Assembly (NCBI RefSeq): GCF_033118175.1
Contig: NC_083694.1
Location: forward strand, 39,083,608 to 39,147,607
Length of the DNA stretch: 64,000 nt
DNA from: Dama dama
Lineage: Eukaryota; Chordata; Mammalia; Artiodactyla; Cervidae
Direction of reading: 5' to 3'
Below the pieces are notes generated by a model, which saw nothing but the letters and a program-made list of their open reading frames with translations, was not told the origin of the DNA and searched no databases. The position numbers were made by a program, and so were the translations under genes. Positions 22,017-34,200 of the stretch are shown here, piece after piece. The number at the start of each line of letters is the position of its first letter. Positions within the stretch are counted from its first letter, which is position 1.

Positions 22017-22112
22017 GTCTTTCAGAGCTCTTGGCCTGGGCGCTCTGTGGCCTGAGCCTGCGCTCCACAGATGGGTGGAGCTCCGATTTGTTTTCCTTTC
22101 CATGAGAACATG

Positions 22113-22289
22113 TCACAGCTGCAGCTGGGCCCCCTTCTCCGCCCCAGGTCCACCCAGTGCTGGGGCTCTGGCAGCTTCCGGCCTGCTTCCGGGCCTCCTG
22201 AGGCCTGCCTTGCTCCAGGGCCTCATGCTGCTGCTGGCTTTGGCCCTCAGGCCCCTGGCTGCCAGACACTGGTGCCACTTGTTAAAGGC
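22113..22289 (-). CDS. C1orf167: C1orf167 last coding exon, TGA at 22113-22115
   Basis: 177 nt, 58 residues plus stop. It begins AFNKWHQCLAARGLRAK, a good Trp-repeat helix, after acceptor ctccctgattccag. Only phase 0 is open, and that is what exon 13 provides. A poly(A) signal follows about 97 nt beyond the stop. It lies antisense in the MTHFR 3' UTR. Confidence 0.68.
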   Translation of the reverse strand, partial: AFNKWHQCLAARGLRAKASSSMRPWSKAGLRRPGSRPEAARAPALGGPGAEKGAQLQL

Positions 22290-25200
22290 CTGGAATCAGG
22301 GAGGGAGGAACTCTTTGGCTCCCTTCCAGGTCTGTGTGGTCAGTACTGGGCCCAGATCCTTCTGTCCCTGAAGGAAGAGGGGGCCCTTCCCTCTGCCCCA
22401 GGCCAAAAGCCCCAGCTCAGGATACATGTGATTTGTGACCAGGGAAGCTGGGCTCTGAGTGCATTTCAGGAAGGGGTGATGCTCAGCAACCCGCAGCCAT
22501 CACGGCTGGTGTGAACTACAGCTGTGTCATGGGCCAAGCCTAGTCTCCAACTAGTGACTGTAGGACTGGGCGGAGCCCTTAATTCACCAGCTGAATTAAG
22601 GAATCCAGGTTGTTTTCTCTGAATTGACCCCTCCCTGAAATGGAGTCTCTGGGGACAGCCGCCAGGGAGGGTGCAGCTCGGGAATGTGCAGGTGTGGCCC
22701 TGTTGGGAAGGGCCTGCTGGGGATGGGGTAGCCTGCCGGTACCTGGGAAAGGACCCGGCCGTCCTCCTGTCGCTGTAACCGCTGAGCCACCTGCAACCGC
22801 AGGACGCGCCCCCGCCACAGTCGCCAGGCCCATCTCAGATGCCACTGCCTGAGCTGTGGGAACAGTCACGAGGAGGCCCCGAGCTGAGCCCACCGCTGTC
22901 CCTGGCAGCCCCCAGCCCCTCCGCTGCCTCTCCCCACCTGCAGCCCTGAGGGAAGAGGGGGCCCTCCCCTTCGCCCCAGGCCAAAAGCCCTGGTTGGGGG
23001 GTGGGGGGTGGGGACGGTGGGTGTGACAAGGAGATGTCATCTGAGATGTGCTAACAGTGCAGGTCCCTGGGCCTGTTCCCAATGTTTCAGGCTTGGTAGG
23101 TTCAAAGACCAAACTTGGAGAGACCATGTGTCCAGGGGTTAGGGCTGGGAAAGGGACGGGGTGGGCGATCAGCGTGAGGTTGGGAAGGGGCCCCCCACTC
23201 ACGAGTGTCCATGCCAGCCTCTCTGCCCCATGAGCATCTACCCAGCGCTGCCACATGGCTGCCCGGAGCCTGGCCTGCTGGGAGCTCTGCAGCCGGCGCA
23301 GCCGGGCCTCAAGTCGCCAGCACTGCAGGTATTTCCTCCTGAGGGGAGAGGCCCTGGTAGGTCCTGATGGCCGTAACGACTTCTTCATGGTCAGGATAAA
23401 AGGCAGAGCCCCAGGCCTGGGCCTGCGCCCCTGGGATCCTGTGGGACGAGCACTGGCCGGGGCGGGGGGTGCCCAGGTCTAGCCATGGGTCAGGCAAACC
23501 CCTTGGCCCAGCCCCCATCCTCATCTTTCCCTCTCTACGCACACCCTTTGCTCCTACCCCAGATGCCTTTTCTTGCCCTCGAGGTCTCTGATCTCAGAGC
23601 TGCAGTCCCCTCCTGGCCCTGCAGGGCACTGGCCTGGGGCCCAGCAGGCACACCTGGGCCCCTGCAGCTGGAGCTGGGAGGTGGGGCAGAGAGGAGGCTG
23701 GCTGTCACTTGGAAAGGGGAGTTGGAAGAGTTTAACACATCACGCAGGGAAGCAAACTTACTCGTCCTGATGCTTCTGGAGGTTGAACTATAAGAGAAGG
23801 GTGCGCAGGAAATGGTGTTGAGCGAATGAAGCCAGTGTCCCTGCTTCCACCACAGCTGCCCAAGTCTCCTGTGGCCCAAAGAGGAGGAATGGGTTGGGGC
23901 GGGAGAAATTGTAATTGTTTTCCCAACATTGGGAAATGTTCCAGAAGAGGAGATGCGTGGGGAAAACAGTAAATACGTAAGACGGGTTCTCAGAGGGCTT
24001 GATGCTGATTTCCAGGCCTGTGAGGGCTGGTAACCGACTGACCGCTGCACTTCAGACCTCGTTTATCCCCAGAGGGAGGGTCTCCTTACTCTGAGCCCAG
24101 GACACTTCTCCCCGCATCTGTCCACTGGGGCTGCGGTGCTGGGTTGGGCTGGGCCCCATGGCCGATGGCCTGCAGCTGCGGGTCTGAAGGAACAAAGAGA
24201 AAAACCTGAACCCAAGTGACCTGGCAGGATTCCTTTTCTGTCCTGCCCCAACCAGTCAGGGGACTTCCTGTTTGTGTGCACATAGGAGGGACACTTCATG
24301 TTGCCTCAGGTTCTCCTGTGAGGCTTCTGGAGGAGACAGAAAAGGGCCAGGGTAATGTGGCCGTTGCTACATGCCCCTGCCTCTTCCCCCATCCTCCCGT
24401 GTGGCTGGAGACTGGAAAGTGAGTGGGCTGATAATGGCTACCACTCAGAGCCTACCTGTGTCAGGTACAGCCTGTGAGGCGGGCATTTCTCTCCCTACTT
24501 AGTGTCATAAAAGTTACTTCTTTGAGGCCGCACCTCTCCAGAGTGGTCTGACTCCAGAGCTGGAGCCCCGAGCGACTGCTGTATACAAGTGGGGGTGGGG
24601 GCTCTCTAAGGGAGCCTGTGCCACCATGAGATGGCATAAAACCTGTCCCCGTTAAGAGAGGGCTGCCTGGGCACGGGTGTGCATGTGGTAGAAAGAGGGG
24701 GGCCTGGAATTCACCCTGGTTATCACTGACCATTCCTGGCACTTACTGTATTGTGTTTTTACAAGCCTCAGTTGCTCCATCAGTAAATGGGATCCCTGCC
24801 TGCCTTTGCTGGCCGGAATGGAAGTGTTTATAAACATTCTGAAAATAAACCATAGCCCCGCATAGGTGAAAATGCAGATTCTGCAAGTAACCAAAGCTCA
24901 GTTCAGTTCAGTCGCTCAGTCTTGTCCGACTCTTTGTGACCCCATGAACCTCAGCACACCAGGCCCCCCTGTCCATCACCAACTCCCGGAGTTTACTCAA
25001 AGTCATGCCCATCAAGTTGGTGATGCCATCCAGCCATCTCATCCTCTGTCGTCCCCTTCTCCTGCCCCCAATCCCTCCCAGCATCAGGGTCTTTTCCAGT
25101 GAGTCAGCTCTTCGCATGAGGTGGCCAAAGTACTGGAGTTTCAGCTTCAGCATCAGTCCTTCCAATGAATACCTAGGACTGATCTCCTTCAGGATGGACT

Positions 25201-28200
25201 AGTTGGATCTCCTTGCAGTCCAAGGGACTCTCAAGAGTCTTCTCCAACACCATAGTTCAAAAGCATCAATTCTTCGGTGCTCAGCTTTCTTCACAGTCCA
25301 ACTCACATCCATACATGACCACTGGAAAAACCATAGTCTTGACCAGACGGACCTTTGTTGGCAAAGTAATGTCTCTGCTTTTTAACGTGCTATCTAGGTT
25401 GGTCATAACTTTCCTTCCAAGGAGTAAGCGTCTTTTAATTTCATGGCTGCAGTCACCATTTGCAGTGATTTTGGAGCCCCCAAAAATAAAGTCTGACACT
25501 GTTTCCACTGTCTCTCCATCTGTTTCCCATGATATGATGGGACCAGATGCCATGATCTTAGTTTTCTGAATGTTAAGCTTTAAGCCAACTTTTTCACTCT
25601 CCTCCTTCACTTTCATCAAGAGGCTTTTTAGTTCCTCTTCACTTTCTGCCATAAGGGTGGTGTCATCTGCATATCTGAGGTTATTGATGTTTCTCCCGGC
25701 AATCTTGATTCCAGCTTATGCTTCTTCCAGCCCAGCGTTTCTCATGATGTACTCTGCATACAAGTTAAATAAGCAGGGTGACAATATACAGCCTTGACAT
25801 ACTCCTTTTCCTATTTGGAACCAGTCTGTTGTTCCATGTCCAGTTCTAATTGTTGCTTCCTGACCTGCATATAGGTTTCTCAAGAGGCAGGTCAGGTGGT
25901 CTGGTACTCCCATCTCTTTCAGAATTTTCCACAGTTTATTGTGATCCACACAGTCGAAGGCTTTGGGGTAGTCAATAAAGCAGAAATAGATGTTTTTCTG
26001 GAACTCTTGCTTTTTCGATGATCCAGCGGGCATTGGCAATTTGATCTCTGGTTCCTCGGCCTTTTCTAAAACCAGCTTGAACATCTGGAAGTTCACGGTT
26101 CATGTATTGCTGAAGCCTGGCTTGGAGAATTTTGAGCATTACTTTACTAGTGTGTGAGATGAGTGCAATTGTGCGATAGTCTGAGCATTCTTTGGGATTG
26201 CCTTTCTTAGGGATTGGAATGAAAATTGACCTTTTCCAGTCCTTTGGCCACTGCTGAGTTTTCCAAATTTGCTGGCATATTGAGTGCAGCACTTTAACAG
26301 CATCATCTTTTAGGATTTGAAATAGCTCAACTGGAATTCCATCACATCCACTAGTTTTGTTCGTAGTGATGCTTTCTAAGGCCCACTTGACTTCACATTC
26401 CCGGATGTCTGCAGCTAGTCCCTTTCAATTCCATTTAAAATAAACAACTTGAATCTTTTTTCTTAGAACCTCCCTAGAGGTTATGACATGCTTCCTGGCA
26501 TCCTAAAACAGGATTCTTGATGCTGCCAGTTATCTAGAGGAACACTGTGGGTCCCGCGATGATGTCTCCCTAGACTGCTGTGCAGCGTCACTCCTTGTGC
26601 CTGAAGTGACACATGCATTGGGGATTCTCCCCTCCTGGTAGGCCACCCAGCTCTTTGTCACCATTTCTGCAGACCCCAACCACCTGTCTTGATCCTAGGC
26701 TGCACCTTGACTTGGGAGTTTAGGTGTCTGCTCCTTAACAGTTGCCGCCCAGGGTGTGTGTCTGTAGCAGACTGCACTGGCCCGGCACTCAGCAGGTGCT
26801 CAGTAAATGCTGACTGCCAGACCAGAGGGAGGCTGAGAACCCATAGGGGTGGTGTCCACAAGGCCAGTGGGATCCTGGAGAAGCATCCAGCCACCCTTGC
26901 TTCTTGAGCTGAATCAAGCTGATTCTGAGGCCACTGGCCCGCGGGTCATTTGGGACCTCCCACCCCACCTGGGCCCGGCCTCACCTGCCTCTTCAGGGCT
27001 GGGGGGTTCATCAGCACTAGGAGACGCCCTCTGGTGGCCAGCCCAGGCCAGCGCTGGAGGCTGGCCCTCCGCCTGGCCGGGTGGGCTCTGCTGGCCTCCT
27101 GGGCCTGTGGTTCTAGCCACACTCTGAGCAGCGCTGTCCGCCACTGGGCCCAGTGGGTTCGCAGGAAGCGCCTGGGCCCAGCCTGCTGGAAGTGGGTGAT
27201 GGCAGTTCGCTGGACGTGGCCCTGAGTCGCTGACTGGGTCCAGGTCTTTAGGACCCTGGGGGGAGGGAGGAGCCCACACTGAAGTCGGGACTCTCCAGCA
27301 GGTCCAGGCAAAGCCCCATGCCCGTGCTCCCCTCCCTCATCCCTCTTCTGTTGAAATCAGGTTCCGGTGGGCTCGGGGAGCGGCAGAATATGACACGTGG
27401 GGACAGAGAGAAAGCAGGCCTGCCAACTGCTCCTTCATTCCCATCCCCCGAGAAGCACTGCTTTATATTTTCAGCACCTGGCGTGCGTCTGGCCGGAGCT
27501 GAGCTGAGAGCTTGCCCACGGAAACCCTGGGGCCACCCACAAGGCAGGTCTGTTATCTTCCTTTGACTTTCAAAGTCAGATTTGCCCAAGGAGGGGGTGG
27601 CGTGGCTGGAGAATACAGAGCTGGCGTTTGACCCCAGGACTAGCTGCAATGACCAGGATGTTCTCTCCCATCACCCCCAGCCCCCAGAGCCCCGCCACTA
27701 GCCACCAAATACTCTGTACCCTGACCCTAAACAAGTTCAAGGTCCAAGCTGGCCCCACACAGTACGGGACTGACCTCAGGCTTGAGGGCACCCACCTGGC
27801 GCTCACAGTCGGGACAGCACGGTCTCGAAGGACTCGGTGCTGGCAGGACTCACGTGCCCACAGCATCCAGCAAAGGGCCTGGGCCCTGGAGGTCTCTCCT
27901 GTCTGCTGATGGGCCTTGCAACACTGGCCCAGGGCCACTCGCCTTGCAACGAAGGCCTGCTGGGCCCAGGTCCTCCTCAGCTGCCTGTCTGCCTGGCAGC
28001 CCTGCTCTCGGCTTCTCCAGCAGGAGGCCCGGGCCACACGCAGCTCCCGAGGCTGGGCTGTGGGCACTTGGGCCTCACTGGCAAATGTGGCCCTGGGTAT
28101 CCGTCTCCTCAGACCATCTTGGAAGGCTGAACGCTCGGCCCGGGAGGCTTTCATGGCTCCACACCAGGCCTGGAAGTGTCTGCAGAACAGGGGCAGAGGA

Positions 28201-31200
28201 GCGGCCTAGGTGGCTTCCTAGTCAGAAGTCTCATTTATTCAAAGTTCAGTTCAATTGATCAGCTGTGTTCAACTCTTTGCGACCCCATGGACTGCAGCAC
28301 GCCAGTCCAGGTATTCAAAGCTACACCCAAAAATCATCCACAAACCATCACAGGTTATACACAGTTTTGTATACACAGCCTCGGTAGCCTTAAGAACATC
28401 TGGACCAGACTTCCTTGGAGGTCCAGTGGTTAAGACTGTGCCTTCCACCCACTGCAGGGGTCTTGGGTTCCATCCCTAGTTAGGGAACTAAGATCCCACA
28501 TGCGATGCTGTGCAGCATGGCCAAAACAAAAAAATCTCTTAAAAAAAAAAAAAAAAACAGTGTGGGCTGATGTGTGACAGGTGAAAGCCCTGGCTTTCAT
28601 TTAGGGGCCTTGGCAGGCACGCACCCTGGCTGCTGAGGGCAGGCTGCCTGGGATGGTGTGGGAGCCTGGTGGTGTGGGTCCAGGTCCCCTGCATCAGGGG
28701 AACAGCCACACCCTGTCTGCCCTCACATGGCAACTCTAGGGCTGGAGGTCAGTGAGGGGACTGTGGTTAGAGGGGCCAAGAAAACATCAGCTACTCTGCA
28801 GTGAATGGTTTACTGCCCCTGTGGGGGCACTGAGAACGCCTGTGGGTTTGTATAGAACCAACCCTGGGAGAAAATGTGATCTGCCCCCTTCTGCTTTTAA
28901 ACTCGCATCCAGGTAATTCCCTGGTGGTCCAGTGGTTAGAACTCCATGCTTTCATTGTCGAGGGCCCAGGGTTCAATCCCTCGTTAGGGAACTAAGATCC
29001 CACAGGCTGTGGGGTGTGGCCAAAGATAATAATTAAAAAAAAACCCACATGCATATATGATCTGTATACGTGTGTCACTAGACCATCTCTATTTCAGATT
29101 TCACTCTCTTCTTTGACTGTCTATGGAATTCTGTGCTGTGATTCATTAAACAAGACATGGAATTGGAACACACGTTCCGGTGGCTGTTTGAGGAGTAGGT
29201 TCCCCCATCTTAGCTGTGAGCTTTGAAACCAAAGGGCTGATCCAGCCAGGAGGTACAGACCCAGGGCTTGTCAGGGCATTGGGAGGGGTTAGGGGCTTAC
29301 CATCCCCTACCTCCTGAGCAACATGGAGAAGGGAAGCTTGGTGGCTCTGACTTCAGGCTGGGGTCTCCCTTCAGGCCCCCGTTGCCTGGATGCCAGGTCT
29401 CCACCCTGGCCTGTCTCTAGTTGCAGAGGCCACCCAGCCTCCCATCCCTGGGCACTCTCCCTGCTGCTTCTGGGGTGGGGATGCCCCTCATGCTCCCACC
29501 CCCAGGCCCACCCACCTCTGCAATAGGAGCTGCTCTGGACTGGCTGCCACAGGTCTCCGGCGAGCTGCCGCCTGCTGCCAGCCCCAGAATACGGCACTCC
29601 GCAGGCCCTGGAGGCGGGCCTGCACCCACCGCTGGCACTTCTCCTGCAGGAACACCTGTCCTGTGGCCAGAGAGATGCTGAGGTGCCTCTGAGTGCTCAT
29701 TCCAGCCTCAGCCTGGGCCCTGGGGAACCATGGGCCCCTGCTCCGCCAGCCTCGACCCCCTACCCAAGCGGGAACGGCTAACTGGGTTAAAATTCTCCCA
29801 TTACAGGTGCTCTACTGGTGACTAAGCCAACCAACTCATAGAGTTCCTTTTTAATTTCTTGATGATGTTTAGGAATCAGGAGAGTTCACACAAAAATATA
29901 GATTTCCAGCTTTTCTGTAAAAACAAAGGTCTGGCAACACTGGGTCAATATCCCTGGGCAACAACTGGGTCAGGGGAGCGGCTGTCCCCAGTGGACAGGA
30001 TACAAACTTTCTGAACAGCCAAGTCCCCACCTGCCAGCCCACTGATATGACACTGGAGGAATAAGAAGCCTCTGAAATGGCCCCACTGACCCCTGCCTTC
30101 TGTGCTGAGCTCTGAGGACCCCCTGACTCCTAAAGGCCAGGTGAGGATGATGAGGGTGAAGATGGTGAGGATGATGAGGATGGAGATTGTGGTGATGATG
30201 GTAACACCCACAAGGAGCTGGGTTCTGAGCCAAGCACTTCATGTGGATTGTCTCATAGAATCCCACCACCACCCTAGCAGGTGGGTACCATTGTTGTCTC
30301 CATTTTATGGATGAATAAGCTGAGACTACGGTTAAGTAGCTTGTTTAAAGTCCATACAATCAGGCAATGGAGCATACAGCATCCACACACACACACACCA
30401 CACCCCGTCCCCCTACCCCGGTCCCAACCTGTCGCCCAGTCCATCACTGGAGTCTGTGCTGGAGGACCTGAATCCTGGAGGTCCCTGCCGGACCTTGACC
30501 CCTCCCTCACCCCTGGTGCCCCATCCCAGTCCCCGACTCACTCTGCCAGTAGCAGTGCCAGTGGCCCAGGGCACGTTGCTGCAGTCTCCGGCCCCATTCC
30601 CGGGCCCGCCACTCCACCTCCCGCCGCTGTACCAGCCGCTGCCGCCACAGGCCCAGGGTGGCCCTGCACCTCCGATTCCAGGCCCAGCGGGCAGCCAGCC
30701 CTCTCCGGGCCCCTTGGGCTGTTGCCCAGTGGCTCCAGTCAAGGAGGATGCTGGGAAGGGGAGCGTCCACCCTCAGGTGGTCACTGCCAGCCTGGCCCTG
30801 CCCTCCCCTCCCCTCAGCAGCAAGGAGGGGCTTGGGTGACCCTTCCTCCTGTCTCCATCATGGAGGAGGAGGGGTTTCTGGGGGCTGGAGGGCTTCAACG
30901 CTACCCCGAGGGTCATACTGACTGGTGGTCAGGATACAATGGGACCCCAGACCCCCCAATGCCAACTGCTGTGATGAACAGTGCTGTGAACTGAGTGTTT
31001 ACTAATGCCAGGCACTGTGCTTGCTAGGGGATGTGCGTGCCCCTACCTCACTGAATCCCACCAGTGCGAGCCCTAGTATGAGCCCCATACAAATGGGGAG
31101 ATAGAGGCACAGAGAGGTTAAGCAACTTGCCCGACATCACACAGCCGGTGTGGGGCAAAGCTGAGATGACCACAGCCATGAAACTTCTGGGAGAAATGAA

Positions 31201-34200
31201 TACCCTGCCTCACATGGTCCCCACCCTCACCCCCATGGTTCGCAGCAGGGCAGGGTAGGAGGGCAGTACCAGAGCCTGGGGAGTGAGGTGGGGCTCTCTG
31301 GGATGCAGACCCCAAGGGGATGCAGATGGAAAGGCAAGGATTTCTGGGAAACAGTAAATCCACAGAGTGGGTGGCCAGCACGGCTCCCCTGTCCTGGGAG
31401 GGGTCCCTACCGCCTCTGAAGCTTGCTCTGTTGCCACCTCGCTGCGTCCCGGGACTGCTGGGCCCGCGCCCGCCAGAGCAGAAGGCATTGCCCCTGCTGT
31501 CGCCGACCCACTGCGCACAGAAGGCTCAACTGGAGCATCTCCAGGAGGGCGGGGGCCCTGGAAGCCTGGGGAAGGAGGCGTGGGGTCCTGGGTGCCCTGG
31601 TCTCCCACCGTCTCCTCCCCCATCTTCCTCCCCACCCTCTGCCCCTCACCTTGTCCCAGGAGCTTCTCCGGTGTGTACTGTGGCCTGGAGGGGCCTCCCC
31701 TCCCAGGGCACCGCCCAGCGGATCTGGGGCTGAGGCGATCCTGGCACTGCCCGCATCTCGTGCTCTCAGGCGCCAGCCCCTCAGGATGTGCCGCAGTGCC
31801 CGCCACTGCATGCCCTCGAAGAAGGAGCTACAGGAGGGGGCAGGGGAGTGCCGGGGTCGCACCTCACCCGTGGCTGGGGGTGCTGGAAGGGCACAGAGCT
31901 GGGCACCACCAGACTGGCTGCATACTGGGACCACCCGGGGCTCTAAGAGATACCGATGTCCACTGGGGTCCACTGGGGCCCCACCCCTGAAGATTCTGCT
32001 TTAATGGTCTGGGTGCTGCCTGGGCTTCCCAAAGTCCCAGGGTGACCTTCATGAGCAGCTGAGGCCTAGAGCACAGCTCTACCTGCCATGATCACCTGCT
32101 TGATTCTCACCACACTCCCCAGGTGGGTAGTGGGGGGGCATGCAGCTGATGGGGGGTGGAGCCGGGCCCAGGCCCACAGACCCAAGACTCAAGAGCCCAC
32201 ACCAGTATTTCTGCCTCCACTTGGTTACAAAGGTAGGGAAACGGAGGCGTGCGGAAAGGTCATTTCCTCAAACTTCAAACAGTGGCAGACCTGGGATCCT
32301 AGCACTGGTCTCAGGCTACAGGGCACCCCAGACATGTTGCAGGGAGATATGGACTGTGCCCTGGTACCCAAATGCCAGAGGGTAGCCTGGCAGAGGGAGG
32401 TTTGCATTCTGAAGAATCATGGTGAATTGAGTTTCCCTGGAGTTCCAGCATTAAAAGAGACTGAGGGTCCAAGTGGACCAAGAGGGTGTGGGACTGATGG
32501 ATGCCAGGTGTATAGCTTTTAAGGACAGAATTCTTAACCTTGCAGCTGCTAGTTTTCATTCCTCCTGACATCCCATTAGTGAAGCTGACCCCTCCTGACC
32601 TCCACCAGCCCCCTCACCCACAACCATCAGCCTGGGCCCTGAATCCCAGCATCCTGTCTTGTATAAAAGCATCATTAAGAAGGTCTCACTATAGGGCCTT
32701 TCTTGCTAAAGATTCACAGTGTAATTTAGAGCACGGTGCTCGGCCCCTCTGAGCCTCAGTCTCTCTAGCTGTGTAATAGGGCGATTGTGTTGTTTATTGG
32801 TCGCTCAGTCGTGTCCAACTCTTTTTGACCCCATGGACTGTAGCCCACCAGGTTCCTCTGTCCATGGGATTCTCCAGGCAAGAGTACTGCAGTGAGTTGC
32901 CATTTTCTACTTTAGGGGATCTTCCCAACCCAGGGATCAAATCTGCATCTCCTGCATTGGCAGGCAGATTCTTAACCACTGAGCCACCGGGGAAGCCCCA
33001 GTAAGGCAACTGGGGGCAGGGAAAAGTGGCTCGCTTCTATTCATTTAGAGTATCTACCCTGTGCACACAGGCGGTCCAGGTACCTGCAAAATACTGGGAG
33101 GCATTGGTGAGGAGACAGACATGGTTTCCCACTTAACCAGGAGATGGGTGAGAGGTGGGTTCAGGTTCTGAGGAAGGAGTTGAGCATTAAACCAACCTCC
33201 CGTCAGGTTCTGGCCATCCTGGTAGGATTCCATGTCTGTGCCCCTGGCGCGCCGTGCCCACCCTCCCCACCCCCTGCCACCAGCTCTCTGCTCAGTCACT
33301 GTCTCAGCATCCCTGGGCCACCTCCCACAGCCCCACACCTGCTAGGCACCGTGGGGTGCCAGGCCCCAGGCTGAGACCACAGGGAGGAGCAGGATGCCCC
33401 CTGTTCCTTATGGAATGCTCCATCCTGTGCTGAGCACTGCTCACACGCCCACCCTAGGTTCCCCCAGACCCTACCCCAGGTCACAAGCTTGTGGTCACCT
33501 ACTCCGCCTGCTGGTGCTGGGACAGCCGCGTCCTCCAGAGCAGCAGCGCCCGCTGGAGGGCCAGCCTCCGGCAGGCTTCCTGCAAGGAGCCCCAGCCTTG
33601 CTCCTGGGGCAGCACCCGCGCCGTGGCCATCAGCCTCAGCCCATGCACTGTGGCCCCTTCAGGGACTGAGCTGAAGAGGGCCATGTTCCCTGAGAAGTAG
33701 ACAAGAGATGAATCAGTGACCTCTCTGTTCAAAGCCATTGGTGGTCACTGCCTCAGCCCCTTAGGACCTCTCTCCTCACGGGCACTGCCTCCTCCCACCA
33801 CCTCCAAACCCTCCCCCATCAGGACACCTCAAAGATCCTATTTGGTCTCAGGTGCAGGGGCTGTGTGTCCCCCTTAGCTTCGGGGCTTCCCAGGAGTAGG
33901 GGCTACATACTCCTTCCAGGTGGAGGATGGAACAGGTCTCTTGCCTAGAGGAGCTCATGACAGTGGCCAGGATGGGGCCCACCAAGGCCTGCTGCTCTAG
34001 GGACCCTCCCAGGTCTGCCAGGCTGCACCCTTGAGAAAGCTCCCAGTCTCATCTCCTCCCATCCCGAGAATCCATAAGTCAGCCAGGTCAACTACAGAAG
34101 GAGCTGAAGTGGAGCTGTTTGCTGGGTGGGGGGAGGGGAAGCCCTTTGGCCAGCCGCTCACTCACCTGCCTTCCGCCAACAAAGAGACAGCTGGGCCACC

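Larger units (their letters stand above)
20924..24865 (+). other. MTHFR: MTHFR 3' UTR (probable extent)
   Basis: No canonical AATAAA was seen on the plus strand between the stop codon and 24844-24849, so a UTR of about 3.9 kb is inferred. Human MTHFR is known to have a long 3' UTR of about 5 kb. Shorter forms using variant signals are possible. Two coding exons and the poly(A) signal of the oppositely transcribed C1orf167 gene lie inside this interval. Confidence 0.5.

Noticed and set aside
22579..23388. 269-codon minus-strand open frame
   Set aside because: Only 23203-23322 inside it behaves as an exon. The rest runs through a gtgagt donor into intron sequence of biased composition.
24908..26292. 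Reverse-transcriptase open frames as host genes
   Set aside because: They are broken pieces of a BovB LINE, as are those at 53733-54421 and 60422-61371.
26950..27225. Plus-strand Trp-rich open frame opposite C1orf167 exon 12
   Set aside because: The minus strand has matching acceptor, donor and phases in a chain of exons. The plus-strand Trp residues come from the complement of Pro/Gln/Ala codons.
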